DNA of 21,605 bases from an uncultured Porphyromonadaceae bacterium (GTDB taxonomy: Bacteria > Bacteroidota > Bacteroidia > Bacteroidales > Muribaculaceae), in NCBI GenBank assembly GCA_905193995.1, contig CAJJQT010000004.1, positions 1 to 21,605 of the forward strand, read 5' to 3'. Below, one piece after another: positions 7,511 to 14,975 of this stretch (positions are counted from its first letter, which is position 1; each line of letters begins with the position of its first letter). The notes beneath the pieces are model-generated. The model worked only from the letters and a program-made list of their open reading frames with translations. It did not search any database and was not told the origin of the DNA. Both the position numbers and the translations under genes were made by a program.

Positions 7511-7595
7511 GAGCCCGCGGCACGGGTGATGCTGTATTCCCAACCGGATGGCCCTGCGGTCGGAAAGAACACAGCATCACCCGCTCAGCGGGCTC
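7511..7595. repeat. 25-bp imperfect inverted repeat with 35-bp centre
   Basis: Bases 7511-7535 and the reverse complement of 7571-7595 match at 22 of 25 positions by my count (arms begin GAGCCCGC and end GGGTGATGCTGT). The centre carries no gene. It resembles a miniature inverted-repeat element or a long stem of a structured RNA. Confidence 0.7.
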
Positions 7596-7696
7596 AGTAT
7601 AGTGAGATCGGCTATCCGGGGGCTCAGCCCTGCGGGTCTCACCGCCCGGTTAAGAACGGCCACGCCCGCGCTGCGGGCTCCCTATTACATCACGGC

Positions 7697-7734
7697 ATGG
7701 CCATATGCGCTACGCGCAGGGGGGCCATTTTTTT
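7697..7734 (+). terminator. Terminator-like hairpin with T tract
   Basis: A two-part stem pairs ATGGCC (7697-7702) with GGCCAT (7723-7728) and, inside it, TGCGC (7706-7710) with GCGCA (7714-7718) around a TAC loop. Seven T residues follow at 7728-7734. It is the first good termination signal after the phosphate permease, about 305 bp past the stop, and would end a long structured 3' untranslated region. Confidence 0.65.
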
Positions 7735-7890
7735 CGGCGCCGGGGGCGCCGCAGGGGGGCCTTTGCCGCAGCGCCCGCCCGCGTGGGGATGCCCGCCGCC
7801 GCGGGGTGAGCGGCCGCAGCGCCCGGGGTGAATGACAAAACGGGTGATGCAAAAATTCGACAAAATGTGTGAAAATCAGCAAAAAATCAT

Positions 7891-7898
7891 TAACTTTG
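7891..7898 (+). promoter_or_regulatory. Bacteroidota -7 promoter element (TAACTTTG) for the lipoprotein operon
   Basis: TAACTTTGCGG is identical to the element at 2883. It lies 36 bp before ATG 7935 and inside any longer upstream reading frame, which rules against translation starting at 7869. The sequence between is A-rich, as is usual for leaders without Shine-Dalgarno sites. Confidence 0.8.
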
Positions 7899-7934
7899 CG
7901 GCTTCTTTTACAAACATACCAAAAAACATCGTTC

Positions 7935-9710
7935 ATGAAAAAAGCTTTTCACATGAATCTTTTGCGCGCCATGGGCATCGCGGCGGCTGCGGCCGGCGCG
8001 GCGGGCTGTGTCGACCACGGCTATGACCTGGCGGAGGACATCGATCTGACGGTAGGACTCGGCGGGGAGAGTCTGACGGTGCCCGGAAGCAGCACCGACG
8101 TGCTGTATCTGTCAAAAATACTCAATCTCAAGGACGACAGCTCGATCAAGGCCGTGGAGAATGACGGCGACTACGGGCTGACGGCAGGCGACTACGTGCT
8201 GATACAGGAGGGCAACTCGACGCCCTCGCACTTCGATGTGCCGGAGGTGACGGTCGGGCATATCGACGGGAGCACGACGACGACGGAGCTGCCCGAATTC
8301 TACAGCACGGGGACGGAGGCTGCGATCTCGAACCCGACGGGCACGATCCTGAACACGATGCGGCTCTCGGACGACGACGTGAACCGCGACCTGGTGGCGC
8401 TGGAGTCGGCCGACATGGATGTGCGGCTTGAAATAGACGTGCGCCTCAATTCTGACGACTTCCGTGGAACGGCCTACGTGGAAAAGGGCTACACGATCGC
8501 GTTCGACAAATGCTGGACGGTGGAGGTGGCCGACGAGGCCACGGGGCGCTTCCTGGAGAGCGCCGACCACTGCACCGTGCGCTTCAAGGAGCGCTGCGGA
8601 GTGGCGCCGGGACGGAGCCTGAAGGCGCGTCTGCGGCTGGTCAAGGCCGACCTGAGGGCGCTCCCGGCAGGTCAGGGTCTGTACGCGCCGGGGAAGTTTC
8701 TTATCGAGAACGACGTGGTGTCGGGCGGCGACATAAGTATCGACAGCCGTGACATGGCAGCAGGGGCGAAAGCCCACCTGACGGTGGTGTCGGAAATAAC
8801 GGTTTCAGAGGCCCGACTGCTCAAGGTGCGGGGCATTGTCGATCCGAAAATCGACATCAGCGAGACGCGGTTCGAGATCAGCGACATACCCGAATTCCTC
8901 AATGACCCGGCCAACAATCTCGACATGAGCGATCCGCGCATTACGGTCAGCATAACTAACAACTCGCCGCTGTCGATCACCCTCAACGGGCGCCTGAGCT
9001 CATACAGCGACGGCAACCGGACGGCGTCGGTGGGCATAGGCGAGAGCTACGGCACGGCGCCGGTGACGGCCCGCGGCAACGCCACGACCGAAATCGTGAT
9101 CTCGCGCAGGCCCGTGCCCGGGGCAGCTAACAATATCGTAGTGCCTGACCTGAGCTCGCTGCTGACGACGATCCCCGACTACATAAGCTTCGGCGACGCG
9201 GAGGCCAAGGCAGTCCGCGAGGTGTCGGAATACACCCTGGGCTGCACCTATACCTACAACTGCGACTACACGGCCATCATCCCGCTGGCGTTCGGCGACC
9301 GCATGCAGCTCTACTACACCCACACTGAGGACGACTGGAACGAGGATCTGGAGAAGTATAATTTCAACACGGCAGTCGTCACGGCCGATGTCGTCAACAC
9401 GATACCGCTCGACATGGTGCCGACGGCCAAGGCTCTCGACGCCAACGGGAACGAATATCAGTCGATAAGCGTCAGCGTCGAAGGCAACGTGACGGCCGGC
9501 AGCATGTACTCCCCCTCGACATCGAAACTCAAGATCACGCTGAAATCATCGGGCGAGAACATCGGCGGCCTCGACGGCGTGGAGCTGCTCTTTCACGCCT
9601 CGGCCAACAAAGGCTTCGCCGGTACGAACCTCAACAAGAACCAGGCCATGAAATTCGACAACATAAAAATAACCCTCGTAGGTGGAGTCCTTATCGACCT
9701 CAACAAATAA
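7935..9710 (+). CDS. Putative outer-membrane lipoprotein of unknown function
   Basis: I chose ATG 7935, downstream of the promoter at 7891, giving 591 residues that open with MKKAF, a hydrophobic alanine-rich stretch and a lipobox ending GAAGC with the lipidated cysteine at residue 25. The mature protein is rich in beta-strand-like segments, with Asp/Thr/Ser-rich text, and contains no enzymatic motif that I recognise. The C-terminal part (KFDNIKITLVGGVLIDLN) reads like a beta-sandwich edge. It probably sits in the outer membrane. The stop is 6 bp before the DUF5723-like gene, so the two are expressed together and may form a lipoprotein plus barrel pair; that partnership is inference. An upstream in-frame start at 7869 would precede the promoter and mask the signal peptide. 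Confidence 0.85.
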   Translation: MKKAFHMNLLRAMGIAAAAAGAAGCVDHGYDLAEDIDLTVGLGGESLTVPGSSTDVLYLSKILNLKDDSSIKAVENDGDYGLTAGDYVLIQEGNSTPSHFDVPEVTVGHIDGSTTTTELPEFYSTGTEAAISNPTGTILNTMRLSDDDVNRDLVALESADMDVRLEIDVRLNSDDFRGTAYVEKGYTIAFDKCWTVEVADEATGRFLESADHCTVRFKERCGVAPGRSLKARLRLVKADLRALPAGQGLYAPGKFLIENDVVSGGDISIDSRDMAAGAKAHLTVVSEITVSEARLLKVRGIVDPKIDISETRFEISDIPEFLNDPANNLDMSDPRITVSITNNSPLSITLNGRLSSYSDGNRTASVGIGESYGTAPVTARGNATTEIVISRRPVPGAANNIVVPDLSSLLTTIPDYISFGDAEAKAVREVSEYTLGCTYTYNCDYTAIIPLAFGDRMQLYYTHTEDDWNEDLEKYNFNTAVVTADVVNTIPLDMVPTAKALDANGNEYQSISVSVEGNVTAGSMYSPSTSKLKITLKSSGENIGGLDGVELLFHASANKGFAGTNLNKNQAMKFDNIKITLVGGVLIDLNK

Positions 9711-9716
9711 TAAGCC

Positions 9717-11153
9717 ATGTTTTCAATAAAGAAATTTACAATAAGCGTGGCTCTGCTGGCCTCGCTCTCAGCTTCCGCACAGGAAGCGCCCCGCACAGCA
9801 TACTTCCTGGACGGCTACACATTCCGCCACGAGCTGAACCCCGCCTTCATGGGCGAACGCAACTACATATCGCTGCCCGCGCTGGGCAATTACGACCTGG
9901 GCGTATTCTCGAACGTAGGCGTCAACACATTCCTCTACAAGACCGCGCCCGGCAGCCAGTACAAGCTCACAACTTTCATGAGCCCGTCGGTGGACGCCTC
10001 TGAATTCCTGGGCAAGCTGAAGGACAACAACCACATAAACGGCGACTTCGACATCACGCTGCTGTCGGCAGGCTTCAAGGCCTTCGGAGGATTCAACACC
10101 GTGACCGTAGGCGTGCGTTCGGAAGTAGGCGTCAACCTGCCCAAGGACCTTTTCACATTTATGAAAGTAGGGCAGACGGGACCTGACACCCGCTATCAGT
10201 TCGGCGACATCAGAGTCGACGCCTCGGCTATGGCCGAGATAGCGCTCGGCCACAGCCGCCGCATCAACAGCCGCCTGACCGTAGGCGCCAAGCTCAAAGT
10301 CCTTCTCGGCCTCGGAAGCGCCTACGCCCATATCAAGAACATGGATGTGGAATTCGGCTACGACCGCTGGCAGATCCGTGCCGAAGGCGAGCTGCAGATG
10401 GCTGCCGGCAAGGGCCTCCGCGTGCCGACCAAGCAGGAAAGCGGCAGCGAGATCAAGAATCCCGGCGAGGCCGACCTTATCGAATGGAACGACATCGACT
10501 ACGACAGCTTCGGCCTATCAGGCTTCGGCATGGGTATCGACCTGGGAGCGACCTACGACCTGCTGCCCGACCTGCAGCTTTCAGCCGCAATCAACGATCT
10601 CGGATTCATGAGCTGGAGCAACGCCGTGACCGGCCGTACCGGCAGCGGCACCTGGACATTCGACGGCTTCAGCAACATCGCCGTCGACGACAGCCGTCCG
10701 GACTACGACGACAACAAGCTCGACGAACAGTTTGACCGCATGTGGGACGACCTGCAGGACGTCATCAACATACACCGGCGCGAAAACGGCTCCGGAAGCT
10801 ACACGAAGGCCCTGCGCGCCACGCTGCATCTCGGCGCCGAGTACCGCATGCCATTCTACCGCAACCTCACGGGCGGATTCCTCTTCTCGTCGCACTTCGC
10901 CGGATGCTCGTCATGGACCGAAGGCCGCTTCTACGCCAACATCAAGCCCGTCAAGTGGTTCGACGCAACGGTCAACTACGGCGTATCGACCTACGGCTCG
11001 TCGCTGGGCTGGATGCTCAACTTCCATCCCAAAGGCTTCAACTTCTTTATCGGCAGCGACCATCAGTTCTTCAGCATCACGCCCCAGATAGTGCCTGTGG
11101 GCAAAGCCACAGCCAACATCAACTTCGGCTTCAACGTGACTTTCGGTTCCTGA
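9717..11153 (+). CDS. DUF5723-family outer-membrane beta-barrel-like protein
   Basis: A 478-residue exported protein. The signal peptide is residues 1 to about 22 (MFSIKKFTISVALLASLSASA, cleavage before QE). The opening FRHELNPAFMGERNYISLPALGN and the later GFGMGIDLGATYDLLPDLQLSAAINDLGFMSW are typical of the Bacteroidota family annotated as DUF5723, which resembles PorV/FadL-like barrels. The alternation of short amphipathic strands and a C-terminal strand ending in FGFNVTFGS supports an outer-membrane barrel. The molecular role of the family is unknown. It starts 6 bp after the lipoprotein stop. No terminator was found in the 105 bp that follow, only the dyad at 11205-11261. Confidence 0.85.
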   Translation: MFSIKKFTISVALLASLSASAQEAPRTAYFLDGYTFRHELNPAFMGERNYISLPALGNYDLGVFSNVGVNTFLYKTAPGSQYKLTTFMSPSVDASEFLGKLKDNNHINGDFDITLLSAGFKAFGGFNTVTVGVRSEVGVNLPKDLFTFMKVGQTGPDTRYQFGDIRVDASAMAEIALGHSRRINSRLTVGAKLKVLLGLGSAYAHIKNMDVEFGYDRWQIRAEGELQMAAGKGLRVPTKQESGSEIKNPGEADLIEWNDIDYDSFGLSGFGMGIDLGATYDLLPDLQLSAAINDLGFMSWSNAVTGRTGSGTWTFDGFSNIAVDDSRPDYDDNKLDEQFDRMWDDLQDVINIHRRENGSGSYTKALRATLHLGAEYRMPFYRNLTGGFLFSSHFAGCSSWTEGRFYANIKPVKWFDATVNYGVSTYGSSLGWMLNFHPKGFNFFIGSDHQFFSITPQIVPVGKATANINFGFNVTFGS

Positions 11154-11204
11154 CCGCTGAAGTAATCCGCACCCCCGCGGCGATACAAAAAAGTAACGCC
11201 GATG

Positions 11205-11261
11205 CATAATGATTCGCGTTTTTTTCGCTACCTTTGTGGCAGTCAAACGCGAATCATTATG
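11205..11261. promoter_or_regulatory. Perfect 17-bp inverted repeat flanking a promoter and including the start codon
   Basis: Bases 11205-11221 are the exact reverse complement of 11245-11261 (arm CATAATGATTCGCGTTT), with a 23-base centre that contains the TACCTTTG promoter box. The right arm ends exactly on the G of the ATG at 11259-11261. Only RNA that enters from upstream would contain both arms and could hide this start codon in a 17-bp stem. The promoter's own transcript starts after the left arm. Alternatively it is an operator for a dimeric regulator. Confidence 0.85.
11229..11236 (+). promoter_or_regulatory. Bacteroidota -7 promoter element (TACCTTTG) for the ThiE-like/kdsB operon
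   Basis: TACCTTTG matches TAnnTTTG and lies 22 bp before ATG 11259. It sits in the centre of the 17-bp inverted repeat. It argues against a start at the upstream in-frame codon 11202, which precedes it. Confidence 0.78.
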
Positions 11262-11858
11262 TTACAGTATATCCTCACAGAATCGCAGCGCTTCAGCGTG
11301 GCCGAGCTGTGCCAGATGGCCATAGAGGGCGGTTGCGGATGGATCGACCTGCATCTGCCCGAACTGACAGACGCCGACATCCGGACGGCTATCGAGCCGG
11401 AAGCCATCGAGATGTGCCGTCAGGCCGGCGTATTCCTTACAGTCGACGACCGCCCCGGGCTGGCCCGCGAGCTCGGGCTGCACGGCGTCCGCTTCACATC
11501 CGCCGCAGGCCCCGACGGAGTAATTTCGCCCGCAACCGCGCGCGGGGATCTCGGCCCGGAAGCCGTCATAGGCTTCGTCACTGCCGATCCGTCGGCCGCA
11601 CCGGCGATGGCTGAGGCCGACATCGACTACATCTGCACACCCGATTCGATGGACGCTGGGCGCCGGCGCGAATTCATCGCCGCCGTACGGTCACGCGGCT
11701 GTTCGATACCGGTCGTGGCCCAGGGCGACATCACTCCCGACAACGCCGCCGCAATCCTCGCCGAAGGCTTCAGCGGACTCGCCGTCGGGAAATATATCAC
11801 CGACGCGCCCGACCCCGTCGGCGCTGTCGCCGACCTGCTGGCCGCAATCCAAGGCTGA
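11259..11858 (+). CDS. ThiE/TenI-like TIM-barrel protein (thiamine phosphate synthase superfamily, role uncertain)
   Basis: ATG 11259, 22 bp after the promoter box, gives 199 residues. The order of motifs follows the thiamine phosphate synthase/TenI fold: an N-terminal ILTESQRFSVAELCQMAIEGG strand-helix, VFLTVDDRPGLARELGLHGVRF at the position of the family's substrate loop, a VIGFVTADPS strand, a DYICTP strand, and a C-terminal PVVAQGDITPDNAAAILAEGFSGLAVG phosphate-binding region. Several usual ThiE features are altered: the GGI motif reads GDI, and I cannot find the HLGQ sequence. It may have another substrate or a regulatory role. No other thiamine gene is nearby. The stop overlaps the next start by one base (TGATG), so it is translationally coupled to the flippase-like gene. 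Confidence 0.7.
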   Translation: MLQYILTESQRFSVAELCQMAIEGGCGWIDLHLPELTDADIRTAIEPEAIEMCRQAGVFLTVDDRPGLARELGLHGVRFTSAAGPDGVISPATARGDLGPEAVIGFVTADPSAAPAMAEADIDYICTPDSMDAGRRREFIAAVRSRGCSIPVVAQGDITPDNAAAILAEGFSGLAVGKYITDAPDPVGAVADLLAAIQG

Positions 11859-12874
11859 TGGAAAGCCTGCGCACCATACTGCTCAAGACTGCCTTGCCGA
11901 TCGTCATCGGCGTGGGAGTCGTCGTATGGCTGTTCCTGAAAGACTTCAACCCTGCGGCACTGTCGATCCTTACCTTCGACACTCGCACCGTGCTGTCGCT
12001 GGCAGCCTGCCTCATATTCGTGGCCGGACGCGACTTCGGCCTCACCTGGCGCTTCCGCACCATCACCGACGGACGCCTGTCGTGGCGACGGGCCCTGCGC
12101 GTCGATATCATGTGCGCCTTCACCTCGGCCATCACCCCCTCGGCCGTGGGCGGGAGCGCCCTGGCCATCTTCTACCTCAACCGCGAGGGCATCAAGGTCG
12201 GGCAGGCCACCACGCTGACGCTCACCACCCTGTTCCTCGACGAGATGTTCTTCGTGGTCTTCTGCCCGATACTGGTGATGGTGCTTCCGGTCGATGAGCT
12301 GTTCGGCATGACCACGGGCAATACCTTTCTCGAAAGCGTCAAGGTGATATTCTGGCTCGTCTACGCCGGCATTGTCATCTGGGCGGCGATCCTCTTTACA
12401 GGCATCCTCGCACGGCCCGAATGGCTCGAGCGCACGGTCGTGAAGCTCTTCAGCCTGCGCTGGCTGCGCCGCTGGAAAAAAGGAGCCGTGAAGATGACCT
12501 CCGGAATGCGCGCCACCTCGGCCTGGGTCAAGGGCCAGTCGCGGCGCTGGTGGCTCAACGTGTTCGGAGCCACGACGCTGTCATGGTTCTCGCGCTATCT
12601 GGTGGTGAACGCGCTGTTCTTCGGCTTCGTGCCTGCGGCGTCGCAGCTGATGGTCTTCGGACGTCAGTTCGTAGTGTGGGTCGTACTCATGATCAGTCCT
12701 ACCCCGGGCGGCAGCGGCGTCAGCGAGTGGCTGTTCACCAACTACTACGGCGACCTCATAGGCGACCTGTCGGCCGCGCTCGTCATCGCCATGATCTGGC
12801 GCGTAGTCAGCTATTACATCTACCTTGTGGCGGGGGCGTGCCTGCTGCCTTCATATTTCAGAAAACGTAAATGA
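11858..12874 (+). CDS. Lysylphosphatidylglycerol-synthase-TM/flippase-like integral membrane protein
   Basis: A 338-residue inner-membrane protein with about seven to eight hydrophobic helices, beginning near residues 12-30 (LPIVIGVGVVVWLFL). It resembles the uncharacterised COG0392/UPF0104 family that shares the transmembrane half of MprF; landmarks are the AFTSAITPSAVGGSALAIFYLNREGI segment and the C-terminal SPTPGGSGVSEW motif (PGGSGxxE is a family hallmark). The soluble aminoacyl-phosphatidylglycerol synthase half is absent, so it is not a complete MprF. A role in moving lipids or isoprenoid-linked envelope intermediates is inferred from the family. It overlaps the previous gene by 1 bp and the next by 4 bp, in an operon with KdsB and NfeD. 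Confidence 0.85.
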   Translation: MESLRTILLKTALPIVIGVGVVVWLFLKDFNPAALSILTFDTRTVLSLAACLIFVAGRDFGLTWRFRTITDGRLSWRRALRVDIMCAFTSAITPSAVGGSALAIFYLNREGIKVGQATTLTLTTLFLDEMFFVVFCPILVMVLPVDELFGMTTGNTFLESVKVIFWLVYAGIVIWAAILFTGILARPEWLERTVVKLFSLRWLRRWKKGAVKMTSGMRATSAWVKGQSRRWWLNVFGATTLSWFSRYLVVNALFFGFVPAASQLMVFGRQFVVWVVLMISPTPGGSGVSEWLFTNYYGDLIGDLSAALVIAMIWRVVSYYIYLVAGACLLPSYFRKRK

Positions 12875-14208
12875 GACATCTTATAACAGTCCTGATCGCC
12901 GTGCTGACGGCTCTTCAGATGCAGGCGGCCGACCGCCGGGCGGTCGTGTTCACAATCGACGCCGAAATTGACGCCGCAGCGTGGCGCCACACCCGCAGCG
13001 TGCTCGATCAGGTGGCCGCGAGCCGCGAGCCCGTCGGCCTGGTGATGCTGCGGCTCAACACCTACGGCGGCGAGGTCGACATGGCCGACTCCATACGCAC
13101 GGCCCTGATGCGCCTCCGCATCCCCACCGCCGTCTACATCGACCACAACGCCGCCTCGGCCGGCGCGCTGATATCGCTGGCCTGCGACACCGTCATCATG
13201 GCTCCGGGGGCTACAATCGGCGCCGCTACCGTGGTCGACGGCTCCGGCGAACCGATGCCTCCGAAATATCAGAGCTACTGGAGTTCGATAATGCGCGCCA
13301 CGGCCATGGCCCACGGCAAGTATATACCTGAAGGCGACAGCGTGGCCCGCTGGCGCCGCGACCCGGCCCTGGCCGCCGACATGGTCCGCCCCGACAAAGC
13401 CGTGTCATTCACGGCCACCGAGGCTGTCGGCAACGGCCTGGCCGACGGCATAGCCCCTACCCTCGACGACGCCCTGGCCTTGCTCGGCTACACCGCCTCC
13501 GAAGCCCGGCACATCGAGCCGTCGACCACCGACCGCCTGCTTGGCTTTCTCTCATCGGCCGCCGTCCGCGCCATTCTCATCACACTGATCCTCGGCGGCA
13601 TATACTTCGAGATGCACACTCCGGGGCTCGGCGTCGCCGCCGGTGTGTCGATCGTGGCCGCCGTTCTGTATTTTCTGCCGATGGTCGTCACCGGCACCAT
13701 GGCCGCCTGGGTTGTCATCCTGTTCATCATCGGCATAGTGCTGCTGGCTCTGGAGCTGTTCGTCATTCCCGGATTCGGCATCGCTGGAATCAGCGGCATA
13801 GCCTGCATAGTGGTGTCGCTGCTCGGCGCCATGGTCTGCAGCGTGTCGGGCGGCTTCGACAGCGGTATGCTCGGCCGCGCGTCGCTGATCCTGATCAGCG
13901 GCACGGCGCTGGCCGCCGGTCTGGCGTGGCTGCTGACATCGCGTTTCGCGCCCCGACGCCTGCGCGAGGCATCGGCTCTCAACCATGAGCAGAAGGCCGA
14001 GATGGGCTACATTGGCGTCGACACCGCCCCGGCCGCGCTTACCGGCAGTACGGGAGTGGCCGTGACGGCCCTGCGCCCGGCCGGAAAGGTCGGTATCGAC
14101 GGCCGCACGTACGACGCCTCCTCGACCGGCGATTTCATCGACGCCGGCGCTCACGTTCGCGTCGTCCGCTACGAAGGCGCCCAGATTTTTGTTGAAAAGG
14201 AAAAATAA
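12871..14208 (+). CDS. NfeD-type membrane-bound serine protease homologue (ClpP-class)
   Basis: A 445-residue long-form NfeD protein. Residues 1-20 form a signal peptide (ending MQAA). A ClpP/SppA-like domain follows to about residue 215, with LRLNTYGGEVDMADSI and the nucleophile-like serine S96 in NAASAGALISLACD. The catalytic lysine of the Ser-Lys dyad cannot be assigned with certainty from sequence alone. About four to five membrane helices lie between residues about 230 and 360 (AILITLILGGIYFEMHTPGLG, AAWVVILFIIGIVLLALELFVIPGFG). A C-terminal OB-fold (GSTGVAVTALRPAGKVGIDGR and DAGAHVRVVRYEG) ends the protein. The family works with stomatin-like proteins in membrane-protein turnover. No stomatin/flotillin gene is seen here. 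The start overlaps the preceding stop by 4 bp (ATGA), and KdsB begins 11 bp later. Confidence 0.92.
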   Translation: MRHLITVLIAVLTALQMQAADRRAVVFTIDAEIDAAAWRHTRSVLDQVAASREPVGLVMLRLNTYGGEVDMADSIRTALMRLRIPTAVYIDHNAASAGALISLACDTVIMAPGATIGAATVVDGSGEPMPPKYQSYWSSIMRATAMAHGKYIPEGDSVARWRRDPALAADMVRPDKAVSFTATEAVGNGLADGIAPTLDDALALLGYTASEARHIEPSTTDRLLGFLSSAAVRAILITLILGGIYFEMHTPGLGVAAGVSIVAAVLYFLPMVVTGTMAAWVVILFIIGIVLLALELFVIPGFGIAGISGIACIVVSLLGAMVCSVSGGFDSGMLGRASLILISGTALAAGLAWLLTSRFAPRRLREASALNHEQKAEMGYIGVDTAPAALTGSTGVAVTALRPAGKVGIDGRTYDASSTGDFIDAGAHVRVVRYEGAQIFVEKEK

Positions 14209-14219
14209 CTGACCCCATA

Positions 14220-14975
14220 ATGAAATTCATCTGCATAATTCCCGCCCGCTACGCCTCGACTCGCTTTCCGGGCAAGCCGCTTGCCACGATCGGCGGCAAG
14301 ACCATGATCGAACGGGTATACACCCGCGCCCGCATGGCCATCGACGATGTGATCGTGGCCACCGACGACCGCCGCATCGCCGATGCCGTCGAGGCCTTCG
14401 GCGGCCACGCCGTGATGACCTCCCCCGACCACCGCAGCGGCACCGACCGCTGCTACGAAGCCTACTGTCTGTGCGGTTCCGACGCCGACGTGGTCATCAA
14501 CATCCAGGGCGACGAGCCCTTCATCGATCCCCGTCAGATCCGTCCGCTCCAGGGCTGTTTCGACTCGCCTGCGACCGACATAGCTACCCTCATCCGCCGC
14601 TTCGACCCGTCGCTCGGCTTCGACGCGCTCTTCGATCCCAACACGCCAAAGGTCGTGACCGGCGAGGACGGCCGCGCGCTCTACTTCTCGCGCAGCATAA
14701 TTCCCTATGTGCGCGGCTACAAGTACACCGAATGGCTCGACATGGCAACCTTCTACACCCATGTCGGCATCTACGCCTACCGCCGCGAAGTGCTTGCCGC
14801 GATCGTGAAGCTGCAGCGTTCGCCGCTCGAGATCGCCGAATCGCTCGAACAGCTCCGCTGGCTTCAGAACGGATACAAGATCCAGACGGCCCTCACCGAC
14901 TGCCCAACTATCGGCATCGACACACCGGCCGACCTCGAGCAGGCAGTCAGGTTCCTTAACTCGCATCCTGAATGA
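14220..14975 (+). CDS. kdsB: 3-deoxy-manno-octulosonate cytidylyltransferase (CMP-Kdo synthetase)
   Basis: A 251-residue cytoplasmic enzyme that activates Kdo with CTP to CMP-Kdo for lipid A inner core synthesis. The signature is clear: IPARYASTRFPGKPLATIGGK at residues 7-27 for nucleotide binding, VVATDDRRI, INIQGDEPFI (metal and substrate binding), the FDPNTPKVV loop, FYTHVGIYAYRREVL, LEIAESLEQLRWLQNGY and GIDTPADLE near the end. Length is normal for the family. The stop overlaps the next start by 4 bp (ATGA at 14972-14975). Together with the NfeD and flippase-like genes it suggests an operon serving envelope assembly. Confidence 0.97.
   Translation: MKFICIIPARYASTRFPGKPLATIGGKTMIERVYTRARMAIDDVIVATDDRRIADAVEAFGGHAVMTSPDHRSGTDRCYEAYCLCGSDADVVINIQGDEPFIDPRQIRPLQGCFDSPATDIATLIRRFDPSLGFDALFDPNTPKVVTGEDGRALYFSRSIIPYVRGYKYTEWLDMATFYTHVGIYAYRREVLAAIVKLQRSPLEIAESLEQLRWLQNGYKIQTALTDCPTIGIDTPADLEQAVRFLNSHPE

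Larger units (their letters stand above)
7392..7868. other. Hairpin-rich spacer without a convincing gene
   Basis: These roughly 480 bases hold no reading frame with recognisable protein features. They contain a succession of self-complementary elements: tandem hairpins at 7433-7480, a long inverted repeat at 7511-7595, an outer pair GTGAGA/TCTCAC (7602-7607 with 7637-7642) enclosing GGGCTCAGCCC, a 6-bp stem with 3-base loop at 7664-7678 (GCCCGC/GCGGGC), a terminator-like hairpin at 7697-7734, and GGCGCC/GGCGCC at 7736-7750. The stretch 7735-7830 is extremely GC-rich. The word CGGGTGATGC occurs at 7524 and 7841 and inverted at 7573. It may be a cluster of REP/MITE-like repeats or a structured 3' untranslated region of the phosphate permease. 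Confidence 0.6.

Noticed and set aside
7719..7828. G-quadruplex
   Set aside because: The G runs are separated by loops mostly far longer than 7 bases, so a canonical quadruplex is not supported.
7496..7835. Forward frames of 95-111 codons in the hairpin-rich spacer
   Set aside because: They are Pro/Gly/Arg/Ala-rich, run through inverted repeats, lack a promoter box and have no protein-like features.
11158..11200. CGGCG/CGCCG pairing after the DUF5723 gene as a terminator
   Set aside because: The stem is only 5 bp with a long A-rich loop and no T tract follows.
11205..11261. Invertible (phase-variable) promoter flanked by inverted repeats
   Set aside because: The whole element is 57 bp with a 23-bp centre, much shorter than known Bacteroidota invertible promoters, and no active recombinase is nearby. 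A hairpin or operator fits better.
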